Shown here piece after piece: positions 48,038-57,459 of a DNA stretch of 64,000 nt. Numbering within the stretch: position 1 is the stretch's first letter; the number at the start of each line of letters is the position of its first letter. Source of the stretch: Rhodoligotrophos defluvii (GTDB lineage: Bacteria; Pseudomonadota; Alphaproteobacteria; Rhizobiales; Im1). Location: NCBI RefSeq assembly GCF_005281615.1, contig NZ_SZZM01000002.1, forward strand, positions 62,001-126,000, given 5' to 3'. The position numbers were made by a program, and so were the translations under genes. The notes below the pieces were generated by a model. That model had not been told where the DNA came from. It was given only the letters and a program-made list of their open reading frames with translations, and did not search any database.

Positions 48038-48751
48038 CTGGAAACCGCGCTTTACCGTCCGATCAAAGGCTTCCTGGAGAATCTCGGCTACATGGTGAAA
48101 GGCGAGATCGGCGGTTGTGATCTCGTCGCACTTAAAGGCGAGGACGACCCGATCGTCGTCATCGGCGAGATGAAGCTGAGCTTCAACCTCGAGCTGGTCC
48201 TGCAGGGGGTGGACCGGGCCGCAGCCGGCGACGAGATCTGGCTGGCCGCCCGCCTGTCGCCCCGCGGCAAAGGCCGGGAGAATGATGCCCGCTTCCGCAA
48301 CCTGTGCCGGCGTCTGGGCTTCGGCCTACTCGGGGTGTCGGCAAAGGGCGACGTGGAGCTTCTAGTCAGCCCTGCCGCGCCCATGCCGCGCCGCAATTCG
48401 CGCCGCCGCTCCCGTCTCGTGGAGGAGCATCGCCGCCGCCGCGGCGACCCGGTGCCGGGTGGCGGCTCGCGGACGCCGATCATGACCGCCTATCGCCAGC
48501 AGGCCCTCACCTGCGCTGCAGCGCTCGCCGAAGGACCGCGGCGCACTCGCGATCTCAAGCCCTTTGCTCCCGATGCAACAAAGATCCTCAGGCGCAACGT
48601 TTACGGTTGGTTTGCGCGAACCGGCCGCGGCATCTATGCTCTGACCGATGCCGGTCGTGCGGCACTGGCGCGCTGGCCGCAGGCGCAAGTGCCAGCCGAT
48701 CGAGCCGCGACGGAGCGCACGCCAGCCGAGTTTGCCGTCGTGCCGTCGTAA
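48038..48751 (+). CDS. DUF2161 family PD-(D/E)XK-fold protein
   Basis: Homologues I remember start near LETALYRPIKGFLENLGY, where the first codon here is CTG at 48038 with GGAG seven bases upstream. A TTG at 47972 is in frame but has no good ribosome binding site. The roughly 237-residue protein has VKGEIGGCDLVAL and VVIGEMKLSFN, a D-(E)xK nuclease-type core, and LVLQGVDRAA. A DUF2161 protein may be a DNA-repair or regulatory nuclease. It ends with a basic region and a winged-helix-like C-terminus (KILRRNVYGWFARTGRGIYA). No partner gene is evident. Confidence 0.8.
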   Translation: METALYRPIKGFLENLGYMVKGEIGGCDLVALKGEDDPIVVIGEMKLSFNLELVLQGVDRAAAGDEIWLAARLSPRGKGRENDARFRNLCRRLGFGLLGVSAKGDVELLVSPAAPMPRRNSRRRSRLVEEHRRRRGDPVPGGGSRTPIMTAYRQQALTCAAALAEGPRRTRDLKPFAPDATKILRRNVYGWFARTGRGIYALTDAGRAALARWPQAQVPADRAATERTPAEFAVVPS

Positions 48752-48804
48752 CAGAACTGCGGCATCTCCCAAACCAAACGAGACGAGCAAGAGAGGATAG
48801 CCCA

Positions 48805-49158
48805 ATGCCTTATGTAGACGGTTTCGTTGTCGCGGTGCCTAAGCAGAACCTTGATAAATACAGGGAGTTGTCCCGTCGGGCCGGCGAGGTCTGGAAGGAC
48901 CACGGCGCGCTCTCCTATGTGGAATGCCTGGGCGATGATGTGCCTTATGGCGAGTTGACTTCGTTCCCCCGTGCAGTGCAAGCGAAGGACGACGAGGTGG
49001 TATTCTTCTCTTGGATTGTCTACGAATCCCGCGAGAAGCGCGACGAGGTGAATGCCAAGGTGATGGCCGACCCCCGGCTCAAAACCGACATGGCCGAGAT
49101 GCCTTTCGACGGAAAGCGCATGATTTACGGTGGATTCAACGTATTTTTGGAGCTATAA
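48805..49158 (+). CDS. DUF1428 family protein
   Basis: The start is the ATG at 48805 with GAGAGGA upstream. The 117-residue protein starts MPYVDGFVVAVPKQNLDKYR and has the family segment YVECLGDDVPYGELTSFPRA and DPRLKTDMAEMPFDGKRMIY. DUF1428 proteins have a dimeric ferredoxin-like alpha-beta barrel fold. The function is unknown. It stands alone: the flanking DUF2161 and MFS genes are in the same direction, but a strong hairpin follows. Confidence 0.92.
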   Translation: MPYVDGFVVAVPKQNLDKYRELSRRAGEVWKDHGALSYVECLGDDVPYGELTSFPRAVQAKDDEVVFFSWIVYESREKRDEVNAKVMADPRLKTDMAEMPFDGKRMIYGGFNVFLEL

Positions 49159-49195
49159 CCCGGCTCCCGTAATCTGGCAGAGGCTAGCACGGTGT

Positions 49196-49220
49196 CGGCG
49201 GCGCGCATTGCGCGCCGCCG
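49196..49220 (+). terminator. Strong hairpin between DUF1428 and MFS genes
   Basis: A perfect 11-bp stem CGGCGGCGCGC / GCGCGCCGCCG with a 3-nt loop. It lies 38 bp after the DUF1428 stop and 38 bp before the likely MFS start at 49258. A T-tract is absent. It makes the alternative MFS start at 49192 unlikely and may end the upstream transcript or attenuate the MFS mRNA. Confidence 0.6.
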
Positions 49221-49257
49221 CATTGCTGTCTCCTGCCGCCGAAGAAGAGCAGCAGCC

Positions 49258-50805
49258 ATGTCGACCGGCGCCACAGACGCTTCCACGCCCGAGATCTCGC
49301 TCAAGGCCACGCCACGCGAGTGGCTGGGGCTACTGGTCATCGCCATGCCATGCTTGCTCTATTCGATGGACCTCACGGTCCTCAATCTGGCTGTGCCCGC
49401 GCTCAGCGCCGACCTCAAGCCCAGCGCCACCCAGCTTTTGTGGATCGTCGACATTTACGGCTTCATGGTGGCCGGCTGGCTGATCACCATGGGCAGCCTC
49501 GGCGACCGCATTGGGCGGCGCCTTCTGTTGATGGCCGGGGCGACAGCCTTCGGCGCAGCCTCGATCCTCGCGGCGTTCTCGACCACCGCGGAGATGCTGA
49601 TCTTCGCCCGCGCGCTGCTGGGCGTGGCGGGTGCAACCATCGCCCCATCGACCCTGTCGCTCATTCGCAACATGTTCCGCGACGAGCAGCAGAGGACGTT
49701 CGCCATCAGCATCTGGGGAACGAGCTATGCCGCCGGCGGCCTGATCGGCCCCATCCTCGGCGGAGTCCTACTGCAATTCTTCCCTTGGGGCTCGGTCTTC
49801 CTGCTCGCCGTTCCGGTCATGGTACTGGTGCTGGTTTCAGCGCCATTGCTGCTGCCCGAATATCGGGATCCGAATGCCGGCCGTGCCGATATCACGAGCG
49901 CGGCGCTGTCGTTGGCCGCCGTTCTGTCGGCGATCTACGGGCTGAAGCAAATCGCCGAATATGGCCCCTCGCTGACCGCCATCCTGTTCATCCTGGTGGG
50001 CCTTGGCTTGGGGCTCTCCTTCGTGCAGCGGCAGCGGCGGCTCGCCGATCCGTTCATCGACCTCAGCCTGTTCCGCTCGCCAGCCTTATCCACCGCGCTG
50101 GCGATCAATCTACTGGGCTGCCTCATCATGTTCGGCACCTTTCTCTATATCGCCCAGTATTTGCAGCTGGTACTCGGCCTCACGCCGCTGGCGGCAGCGC
50201 TGTGGAGCATCCCGTCTGCCGCGACCGTCACAGCCGGCTCCATGTTGGCGCCCCTCGTGGTGAACCGCTACCGTCCCGCTCATGTCATCGCGGGCGGCAT
50301 GGGGCTGTTGGGGCTCGGCATGGCCATGCTCACGCAACTTGATCATGGCGGCCTGCCGCTGCTGGTGGCGGGCACCGTCGTCCTCTGCGCCGGCCTCGGC
50401 CCCACCTTCGTACTGACCACCGACATCATCGTGAGCTCGGCGCCGCCCGAGCGCGCCGGTGCAGCCAGCGCCATCTCCGAGACCGGCGCCGAGTTCGGCG
50501 GCGTGGTGGGCATCGCGGTTCTGGGCAGCATCGGGGTGGCGGTCTATCGCAGCCTCATGGGCGCAACCCTGCCCTCAGGCCTGTCGGCAGACGCGGCAGA
50601 GGCTGCCCGCGGCAGCCTCGGTGGCGCAGCGGCCGTAGCTCGAAGCCTGGATGGTGCGGCTGCAGCAGGTCTGCTCGATGCCGCCCGCGCGGCCTTCACC
50701 CAAGCCATGGCCATTGCGACGGGGCTATGTGCGCTGCTCGCGCTTGCCGGCGCCATTGCCGCGCTCATGCTGCTGCGCAACGCTCGGCGGGCGGCAGCCC
50801 ATTGA
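49258..50805 (+). CDS. MFS drug:H+ antiporter, DHA2 (14-TM, SmvA/QacA-like)
   Basis: The start is the ATG at 49258 (MSTGATDASTPEI); the GTG at 49192 would place a hairpin within the gene. The 515-residue protein has about 14 membrane segments. Motif D1 is SMDLTVLNLAVPALSADL, motif A is MGSLGDRIGRRLLL, and motif C is GTSYAAGGLIGPILGGVLLQ. These mark the DHA2 family that exports cationic drugs and dyes such as methyl viologen. It is convergent with the ybhR-like gene; their stops are 3 bp apart with no terminator between. The substrate is not determined. Confidence 0.9.
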   Translation: MSTGATDASTPEISLKATPREWLGLLVIAMPCLLYSMDLTVLNLAVPALSADLKPSATQLLWIVDIYGFMVAGWLITMGSLGDRIGRRLLLMAGATAFGAASILAAFSTTAEMLIFARALLGVAGATIAPSTLSLIRNMFRDEQQRTFAISIWGTSYAAGGLIGPILGGVLLQFFPWGSVFLLAVPVMVLVLVSAPLLLPEYRDPNAGRADITSAALSLAAVLSAIYGLKQIAEYGPSLTAILFILVGLGLGLSFVQRQRRLADPFIDLSLFRSPALSTALAINLLGCLIMFGTFLYIAQYLQLVLGLTPLAAALWSIPSAATVTAGSMLAPLVVNRYRPAHVIAGGMGLLGLGMAMLTQLDHGGLPLLVAGTVVLCAGLGPTFVLTTDIIVSSAPPERAGAASAISETGAEFGGVVGIAVLGSIGVAVYRSLMGATLPSGLSADAAEAARGSLGGAAAVARSLDGAAAAGLLDAARAAFTQAMAIATGLCALLALAGAIAALMLLRNARRAAAH

Positions 50806-50808
50806 TCC

Positions 50809-51921
50809 CTATTCAAGCCGCCGCCGGAACAGCCAGGACGCGGCGCTGAGAGTGATCAGCGCGATGACTGCAAGGGGCCAGGTGTTGTTGAGCACCTCTT
50901 CCGCCGGGATTGCCTTCAGGAACACGCCTCGAACGACCGCCAGGAAATAGCGGAGCGGATTGGCCAGGGTGATCGGCTGCAGCCAGCCTGGCATGTTCTC
51001 GATCGGCGTGGCAAAACCCGAAAGCAGCATCGCCGGCACCATGAACAGGAACGCGCCGAGGATGGCCTGTTGCTGGGTGGCGGACATCGCCGAGATGAAC
51101 AATCCGACGCCGACGACAGCTAGGAGGTAGAACACCGCGCTTCCATAGAGCAGGAAGAGCGAGCCCCGCAGCGGCACGCCGAAGACGAGCGCCGCCGCCA
51201 GCACATAGACGGTGAGGTGGAACGTGCCGATCAGCACCGGTGGAATGAGCTTGCCGATCAGGATCTCGTGCGTCCTGAGTGGCGACACCATGAGCTGGTC
51301 GAACGTACCCAGCTCCCGCTCCCGCGCGATGGACAGCGCCGTCACCACTAGCCCGATCAGCAGGGCGATGGCCGCAACGAGGTTCGGCACCATGAACCAC
51401 TGGAAAATCAGGTTGGGGTTGAACCAGTTGCGCGGCACCACTTCGATCGCAACTGGCCCAGCACGGGTGCCGGACGCCGGCTCTGCCCCGAGCCCGGCGA
51501 CGATCTGATTGAGATAGCCGGCCACGATCTGCGCCGAATTTGAACGGCGGCCGTCAAGAATGATCTGCAGGTCGGCCCGTGCGCCTGTGGCAAGATCGCG
51601 CGAGAATGTGGGGCCGATGCTCACTGCGGCAATCGCCTGCTGCAGGTCTATCGCCTCGCGCAACGCTTCCGGGTTGTCGACCCGGGTGATGCTGCGGAAG
51701 GTGGGTGCCCCGTCGATCCGGTTGATGAGCTCCGCGCCCCAGCGGCCGGCATCCTGGTTGAACACCACGATGTCCACATTCTTCACCTCCAAAGTCGCCG
51801 CATAGGAGAAGACGAACAGCTGCACGATCGGCGGCCCGATCAGCACCATGCGGCCGCGCGGGTCGCGCAGCACCGCCAGCAGCTCCTTGATGATCAGCGC
51901 CTTGAGCCTCGCCCACCACAT
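50809..51921 (-). CDS. ybhR: ABC-2 type permease, YbhR-like
   Basis: The start is the ATG at 51921, overlapping the stop of the previous permease (TGATG). The 370-residue protein has one N-terminal membrane span (VLIGPPIVQLFVFSYAATL), a large extracytoplasmic domain of about 150 residues, and five C-terminal spans including the segment ARERELGTFDQLMVSPLRTHE. This is the DrrB/YbhR layout. It pairs with the following YbhS-like permease and YbhF-like ATPase as an exporter. It is the last gene of the operon. Confidence 0.9.
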   Translation of the reverse strand: MWWARLKALIIKELLAVLRDPRGRMVLIGPPIVQLFVFSYAATLEVKNVDIVVFNQDAGRWGAELINRIDGAPTFRSITRVDNPEALREAIDLQQAIAAVSIGPTFSRDLATGARADLQIILDGRRSNSAQIVAGYLNQIVAGLGAEPASGTRAGPVAIEVVPRNWFNPNLIFQWFMVPNLVAAIALLIGLVVTALSIARERELGTFDQLMVSPLRTHEILIGKLIPPVLIGTFHLTVYVLAAALVFGVPLRGSLFLLYGSAVFYLLAVVGVGLFISAMSATQQQAILGAFLFMVPAMLLSGFATPIENMPGWLQPITLANPLRYFLAVVRGVFLKAIPAEEVLNNTWPLAVIALITLSAASWLFRRRLE

Positions 51922-53066
51922 CAGCCGATCCTCTTGCGCGTGTTGCGCGCCGCCAGCAGGAACATCAGGCTGCCCATGAACAGCATCACCGCCATGGCCC
52001 TGAGGAACATCGGCCAGATATCCCCGGCGAGGAATACCGACTGCAGGCTGGGAATCAGATAGCGCGCCGGCACGATGGCGGTGATGAGCTGGATCACCCG
52101 CGGCATGGAGCTGATCTCGAACAGGAAGCCCGACAAGAGGAAGGCCGGCAGGAAGGCCGAGATGAGGGCAAGCTGCGAGGCCAAGAACTGGTTCTTGGTC
52201 GCCGCCGAGATCAGCAGGCCCTGTCCCAGTGCCGGCATGAGAAAGCTCGCCGAAAGCAGGTAGAGGGCCGGCACCGACCCGCGGAACGGCACACCGAACA
52301 GGAACACCGCCACCAGCACGCACAGGGTCATGGACGCCAAGCCCAGCACGAAATAGGGCAGAACCTTACCGGCCAGCAGCTCCCACGCGGTCACCGGCGT
52401 TGCCATCATGGCCTCCATGGTGCCCCGCTCCCATTCGCGCGCCACCACAAGCGAGGTGAGCAGGGTGCCCACCAAGGTCATCACGATGGCGATCGAGCCC
52501 GGCACCAGGAAGAAGCGACTGGCCAGTTCCGGATTGAACCAGAAGCGCTGCTCCACGCCGATACCGGGTGGCGCCGTGCCGAGCTCTGCCATGCGCTGCG
52601 CGGCCCAGGTCGCCACCACCCCTCGCGCATAGTTCTGCACGAAGCTTGCTGTGTTGGGGTCCGACCCGTCGACGATCACTTGCAGCTTCGCCGCACCGGC
52701 CGCGGCAGCCTCAGCGAAATCGGCGGGAATGACCAGGATGCCGCGGATGCGGCCGAGAACCAGGTCGTCCTCGAAATCGCGCCGGTCGCGGCCGACAATC
52801 ACGTCGAAATAGCGGGAGGCCTGGAAGCTCGCGGCAAGGTCGCGGGTCTGCGGGGTCGCCGCTTCGATCACCAGCCCGACCCGCGTCCGGGTGGCATCCA
52901 GCGACACGCCATAGCCGAACAGGAACAGCAGCACCAGGGGCAGCACGAAGGCAATGAGGATGCTGCTCGGGTCGCGCAGCACCTGGTAGCTCTCCTTGCG
53001 CACCAGCGCCGCGAACCGCCTCATCCGCGCTGCCCGTGCCGACCGGCCCTCATCCGCGATGCTCAT
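51921..53066 (-). CDS. ybhS: ABC-2 type permease, YbhS-like
   Basis: The start is the ATG at 53066, overlapping the ATPase stop (ATGA), because the longer frame to 53222 lies inside the ATPase gene. The 381-residue protein has the same layout as its partner: first membrane span at about residues 36-53 (ILIAFVLPLVLLFLFGYG), an extracytoplasmic domain, then spans after REWERGTMEAMMATPVTAWE. The two permeases form a heterodimer. Coupling to both neighbours by start/stop overlaps supports one operon. Confidence 0.9.
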   Translation of the reverse strand: MSIADEGRSARAARMRRFAALVRKESYQVLRDPSSILIAFVLPLVLLFLFGYGVSLDATRTRVGLVIEAATPQTRDLAASFQASRYFDVIVGRDRRDFEDDLVLGRIRGILVIPADFAEAAAAGAAKLQVIVDGSDPNTASFVQNYARGVVATWAAQRMAELGTAPPGIGVEQRFWFNPELASRFFLVPGSIAIVMTLVGTLLTSLVVAREWERGTMEAMMATPVTAWELLAGKVLPYFVLGLASMTLCVLVAVFLFGVPFRGSVPALYLLSASFLMPALGQGLLISAATKNQFLASQLALISAFLPAFLLSGFLFEISSMPRVIQLITAIVPARYLIPSLQSVFLAGDIWPMFLRAMAVMLFMGSLMFLLAARNTRKRIG

Positions 53067-54799
53067 GCCGCCTCCGCGAGCTCGGATCCCTCGACCAGGC
53101 TGATAAAAGCGTCTTCCATGGTCGGGTCGGGATTGTCGGGCCTGGCAACGCTCGCCTTGAGCTCGTCGGGCGAGCCCAGCGCGATGGACCGGCCGCGATA
53201 GATGAGCGAGATGCGGTCGCAATACTCCGCCTCGTCCATGAAATGGGTCGTGACCAGGACGGTCACGCCCTTCTCGACCAGGCCGTTGATATGGGCCCAG
53301 AACTCGCGACGGGTAATCGGGTCCACGCCGGAGGTGGGTTCATCCAGAAACAGCGCCTCGGGCTCGTGCATCACCGCGCAGGCCAGCGCCAGCCGCTGCT
53401 TCAGCCCCAGCGGCAGCTCCTTGGCCGACATGCCAAGGCGAGGCCCGAAGTCGAAGATCTCCGTCATCAGCGCGATGCGCTCGCGCTTGCGGGCGCCGGT
53501 AAGCCCGTAGACGCCGGCAAAGAACGACAGGTTCTGCGCCACGCTGAGATCACCATAAAGCGAGAATTTCTGCGCCATATAGCCGAGCCGGTTGCGCGCC
53601 TCGGCGGTATCACGGCGCAGATCGAAGCCGGCAACCCGCCCTTCACCTTCCGTCGGCTTGAGGAGGCCGCACAGCATCTTGAAGGTGGTCGACTTGCCCG
53701 CCCCATTCGGCCCCAATAACCCGAAGATCTGCCCCCGCGGGATGGTGAAGCTGATATTGTCCGCCGCCGTGAACGTGCCGAAGCGCTTGGTTAGCCCATG
53801 CGCCTCAATCACCGGCCGGTCGCTCTCCGCTGTCCTTAACGCTGCCACCTCTGCCAATTTCGAACGGCCGCCCGGGCCACCACCCAGCATATCGACGAAC
53901 GCGTCCTCGAACCGTGGTGCCGCGGGAGCTATCGCGGTCGCCGGCCCCCCAACGCTGTCGGCCATCGGTGCGCTCTTCCCCGCAGCGAACACCAGCCGGA
54001 TCGCCTCGCCCTGGATCACCCCATCGATGACGCCGGGCTCATTTAGAGCCTGAGCCAGCACTGAACGCCGCCGTCCTGCGATCCCGGTGAGTTTATAGAC
54101 GCGCCCCGCAACCCGGCTGGTCACTTCGGCCGGCGTGCCGGCAAACAGAAGCTTCCCCTGATTCAGCAGCAGCACCCGGTCGCAGGCCTCCGCTTCGTCC
54201 AGATAAGCCGTGGACCACACCACGCCGATGCCCTCACGCGTCAGGTTCTCCACCATGCGCCACAGCTCGCGGCGCGAAATGGGGTCGACCCCGACGCCGG
54301 GCTCGTCCAGCAGCAGCAGCCTCGGCTTGCGCAGTAACGCGCAGGCAAGCCCGAGCTTCTGCTTCATGCCGCCCGATAGCTTGCCGGCCAGCCGCCCGGT
54401 GAACCGCTTCAGATCCGTAAAGGTGAGCAGCTCGTCGAACACCGCAGGACGCTCGCGGCTTGGCAGACCGCGCAAGTCCGCATAGAGGTCTAGATTTTCT
54501 TGAACCGAGAGATCCTCATAGAGGCCGAAACGCTGCGGCATATAACCGATGAGGCCCTGGATGCGCGCCGGATCCCGCTGCGTATCGAAGCCAAGTACGG
54601 TGAGCGAGCCCTCTTCAGGCAGCATCAACCCGGTCATCAGCCGGATCAATGTGGTCTTGCCGGCCCCGTCCGGGCCGACCAGGCCAGTGATCTCCCCACC
54701 GGAAATGGCGCCGGATATGGCATCCAGCGCCGGTGGACCTTCGCCGAAACGCTTGGTGACCGTCTCAAGGGTGACGAAATCACTGCCCATTGGCGACAT
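53063..54799 (-). CDS. ybhF: Fused double ABC ATPase, YbhF-like
   Basis: A 578-residue protein with two ABC domains. The first has Walker [15 protein letters not shown], signature [10 protein letters not shown] and Walker [15 protein letters not shown]. The second (from about residue 330) has [14 protein letters not shown] and [12 protein letters not shown]. The signature of the second domain is degenerate: [13 protein letters not shown] with PLG replacing SGG, as I recall for YbhF, so one of the two ATP sites may be weak. The start at 54799 overlaps the HlyD gene by 20 bp; the ATG at 54790 is the alternative. It drives export with the two permeases. Confidence 0.92.
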   Translation of the reverse strand: MSPMGSDFVTLETVTKRFGEGPPALDAISGAISGGEITGLVGPDGAGKTTLIRLMTGLMLPEEGSLTVLGFDTQRDPARIQGLIGYMPQRFGLYEDLSVQENLDLYADLRGLPSRERPAVFDELLTFTDLKRFTGRLAGKLSGGMKQKLGLACALLRKPRLLLLDEPGVGVDPISRRELWRMVENLTREGIGVVWSTAYLDEAEACDRVLLLNQGKLLFAGTPAEVTSRVAGRVYKLTGIAGRRRSVLAQALNEPGVIDGVIQGEAIRLVFAAGKSAPMADSVGGPATAIAPAAPRFEDAFVDMLGGGPGGRSKLAEVAALRTAESDRPVIEAHGLTKRFGTFTAADNISFTIPRGQIFGLLGPNGAGKSTTFKMLCGLLKPTEGEGRVAGFDLRRDTAEARNRLGYMAQKFSLYGDLSVAQNLSFFAGVYGLTGARKRERIALMTEIFDFGPRLGMSAKELPLGLKQRLALACAVMHEPEALFLDEPTSGVDPITRREFWAHINGLVEKGVTVLVTTHFMDEAEYCDRISLIYRGRSIALGSPDELKASVARPDNPDPTMEDAFISLVEGSELAEAA

Positions 54800-55814
54800 G
54801 GTGCCGCTCTCCTTGGTCCATGGGCACCCGTATGGTCACCGGCATACCCTGGCGAAGGCCCTCGTCCGGCTGCTCGACAACCACCCGCAGACGGTAAACC
54901 AGATCGGTGCGCAGCTCCGGCGTCTCCACCGATTTCGGCGTGAACTCGGCCACCGGCGAGATGAAACCCACCTGCCCGCGATAAGGGCGGTCGGGTGCCG
55001 TGTCCGTCACCACCTCCACGGTCATGCCGGGGTGGATGCGCCCGAGATCGGGTTCGGCGATATAGCTGCGCACCCAGACCGGCTCGCTCAACGATAGCAC
55101 CAGCACCGTATCGCTGGGCGAAATGATGGCGCCGGGCTCACGCACCCGCGACAGGATGATGCCGTTGGCCGGCGCAAGCAGATCGGTATCGGCGAGAGAT
55201 GTCTTGGCCCTGGAAAGCTCTGCTTGCGCCGCCTGCAGGCTCGCTCGGGCGGCGGCAATGTCCTCCGGCCGGGTTCCTTCGAGCAGCAGCGCAAGCGCCT
55301 CGGTCGCGGAATTGACCCGTGCTTCCGCCATATCCTTCGCAGCTTGCGCCCGGTCCAGCTCCGCTTGCGAAATCGCACCACCCGGCCGCAGCCGCCGCGC
55401 CCGCACGAGCGACTGGTTGGCGTTGACGAGATCGGCCTTGCGCTCGGCCAGGGCAGCACGCGCTTGCGCGATTTCCGCCTTCCTCGGCCCTGCCTCGAGC
55501 TTGGCGAGATTGGCGGATTGGTTGGCGACCTGCGCCTCGGCCGCGCGGACCGCATCCTCGTAAGGCTGCGCATCGAGCTTGGCGAGGCTCTGGCCGGCTT
55601 TCACCGCATCCCCTTCATCGACGCTGATGCTGGCGATGCGCCCGCTGACCCGGAAGCCGAGCCGCACTTCGCGGATGTCCACATTGCCATAGAGCGTCAG
55701 CCGATCCGCCTGTGTGCGGGTCCAGCCGAGCCGCCCCGGCAGGTCGAACCACCAGCCGGCCGCCACACCGAGGCCGACAAGCACGAGCACGGCCGGGATC
55801 AGCTTGCGTCTCAT
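54780..55814 (-). CDS. ybhG: HlyD-family membrane fusion protein, YbhG-like
   Basis: The start is the ATG at 55814, overlapping the regulator stop (ATGA). The 344-residue protein has an N-terminal membrane anchor (residues 4-24), the first lipoyl half [20 protein letters not shown], a long coiled-coil hairpin at about residues 80-210 with [20 protein letters not shown], and the second lipoyl half with [17 protein letters not shown]. It bridges the ABC complex to an outer-membrane channel, which is probably a TolC homologue encoded elsewhere. The layout matches YbhG. Confidence 0.93.
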   Translation of the reverse strand: MRRKLIPAVLVLVGLGVAAGWWFDLPGRLGWTRTQADRLTLYGNVDIREVRLGFRVSGRIASISVDEGDAVKAGQSLAKLDAQPYEDAVRAAEAQVANQSANLAKLEAGPRKAEIAQARAALAERKADLVNANQSLVRARRLRPGGAISQAELDRAQAAKDMAEARVNSATEALALLLEGTRPEDIAAARASLQAAQAELSRAKTSLADTDLLAPANGIILSRVREPGAIISPSDTVLVLSLSEPVWVRSYIAEPDLGRIHPGMTVEVVTDTAPDRPYRGQVGFISPVAEFTPKSVETPELRTDLVYRLRVVVEQPDEGLRQGMPVTIRVPMDQGERHHVANGQ

Positions 55815-56530
55815 GCGCGCCCTCCCGGCTGCCCCAGCGCACTCACCAGCTCGTCGACCACAGCATGAATGCGGTCCAGCTCGCGCGGGCCGATGCTCTC
55901 CCAGCCCAGCTGGGCAAGCACGGCCGCATTGGCCATGCGAAACACCACCAGGCTGCCGAGCAGCGTTACCGTGCGTAGCCGCACGTGCTCCGAGCCCACC
56001 TCCTCGCCGAGAATGATCGCCACCAGCCGACCGATCACCTCGAGCGTCGGCTTCATCACGCGCCCGTAGATCCGCTCGAAAGCTTCGGTCGGCTCCATTT
56101 GCTCGCGCAGGATGAATCGGGCCCACGGCTCCGACTGCCGGCTGACGAACAGACCCAGCATTGTCCGCATCATCTGCACCAGCAGCTGGCGCGCTTCCGC
56201 GACCTCGAGCCCACCGTCCGCCTGTTCGATGCGTGCGCGGATCTGCTCCCGCCGCCCGCTCACATGAGAGGAGATGATCTGCGCGAGGTGATCGGCAGCG
56301 GCGATATAAAGGCCTTCCTTACCGCCGAAATGATAGGGTATGGCCTGCAGATTGACACCGGCCGCCTCGGCCAGAGCGCGGGTTGTAGTGGCATCGAAGC
56401 CATAGCGCCCGAACACGTCTATGGCAGCCGTCAGCAGCCGTTCACGGGTGGCATCCCGCCGATCGGGCGCACGTCGGCGGCTGCCGGCCTGGGTACGGCG
56501 CGACTTTCGCTGAATAGACGGTTCCGCCAT
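55811..56530 (-). CDS. cecR: TetR-family regulator, CecR-like
   Basis: The start is the ATG at 56530 ([14 protein letters not shown]) rather than 16 codons earlier. The 239-residue protein has the DNA-binding domain with [20 protein letters not shown] at about residues 48-67 and a C-terminal domain of the DUF1956 type ([20 protein letters not shown]). In E. coli CecR controls ybhGFSR and related efflux genes, and the same gene order is found here. It overlaps ybhG by 4 bp, so it is autoregulated if the palindrome at 56583-56615 is its operator. Confidence 0.88.
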   Translation of the reverse strand: MAEPSIQRKSRRTQAGSRRRAPDRRDATRERLLTAAIDVFGRYGFDATTTRALAEAAGVNLQAIPYHFGGKEGLYIAAADHLAQIISSHVSGRREQIRARIEQADGGLEVAEARQLLVQMMRTMLGLFVSRQSEPWARFILREQMEPTEAFERIYGRVMKPTLEVIGRLVAIILGEEVGSEHVRLRTVTLLGSLVVFRMANAAVLAQLGWESIGPRELDRIHAVVDELVSALGQPGGRA

Positions 56531-56582
56531 CGCCACCACTCCAACGACCTTCAGACTTAACCGAAACAACGGTCCCACATTA

Positions 56583-56615
56583 ATTCATTCGACTGATTCA
56601 GTCAATCGAATGAAT
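56583..56615. promoter_or_regulatory. Candidate CecR operator upstream of the cecR-ybhGFSR operon
   Basis: Perfect 10-bp arms ATTCATTCGA and TCGAATGAAT are separated by 13 bases that include CTGATTCAG, a smaller palindrome. It is 53 bp upstream of the cecR start, where a TetR-type repressor normally binds. The region is unusually AT-rich for this window. Confidence 0.65.
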
Positions 56616-56721
56616 TCATGATAATTGAACAGACCCGCGGATCCGGCGGGCATGCTCCCCCGTTGTCATGAGCGCCTCATGAGGATTCCATGCTAGGCGA
56701 TATCACACCGAGGCTATCCGA

Positions 56722-57459
56722 ATGGCCGCCCCGTACTTCCGTATCACGCGCCGGACATTTGCGCTCTCGACAGCCGCTCTGCTCGCTTCGATTGCCAGGG
56801 CCCGATCTGAGGACCTAACGACCATGCGCCATGTTGTTCTGCTGGGTGACTCCGTGTTCGACAACGCCGCCTATGTGATCGACGGGCCTGACGTGATCAC
56901 CCATGTGCGGCACCGGCTGCCCGCGGGCTGGCAGGCGACCCTTGTGGCTGCAGACGGGGGCGTGATGGCGGATATCCCCCGCCAACTAGCGCGACTTCCG
57001 GAGGACACCACTCATCTCGTGGTCAGCATCGGCGGCAATGATGCACTTGGCGAGGCTTCGATCCTGGAAGCGCCGTCGCGGTCGGTGGCTGACACCCTTC
57101 TGCAGCTCACCGAAATCCGCCGGCGGTTTCAGGTGCAATATGCCGCCATGCTGGATGCGGTGCTCGAACGGGGTCTGCCGACCGCCATCTGCACCATCTA
57201 TGATCCGCGCTATCCGGACCCCGTGCAGCGCCAGATCGGCACCACAGCACTCATGGTGCTTAACGATGCAATCATCCGAGAGGCGGCGCTCCGCCACGTG
57301 CCCATCCTCGATCTGCGGCTCATCTGCAATGACGATGCGGATTTCGCCAACCCGATCGAGCCTTCGGCGCAGGGCGGCGGCAAGATTGCGGCCGCGATTG
57401 CCTCGCTTCTCGCAGCCCATGACTTCAGCGCCGGCAGGTCGGCGATCTACGCTCGCTGA
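56722..57459 (+). CDS. SGNH/GDSL-like hydrolase with Tat signal
   Basis: A 245-residue protein. The N-terminus RITRRTFALSTAALLASIAR fits a twin-arginine export signal. The mature part has VVLLGDSVFDN with the nucleophile Ser, VSIGGNDALGE with Gly and Asn, and IEPSAQGGGKIAAAI where the usual Asp-x-x-His of block V is not obvious. SGNH enzymes hydrolyse esters of lipids or carbohydrates. The atypical block V makes activity uncertain. It is convergent with the AlkB-like gene and overlaps it by 13 bp. Confidence 0.82.
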   Translation: MAAPYFRITRRTFALSTAALLASIARARSEDLTTMRHVVLLGDSVFDNAAYVIDGPDVITHVRHRLPAGWQATLVAADGGVMADIPRQLARLPEDTTHLVVSIGGNDALGEASILEAPSRSVADTLLQLTEIRRRFQVQYAAMLDAVLERGLPTAICTIYDPRYPDPVQRQIGTTALMVLNDAIIREAALRHVPILDLRLICNDDADFANPIEPSAQGGGKIAAAIASLLAAHDFSAGRSAIYAR

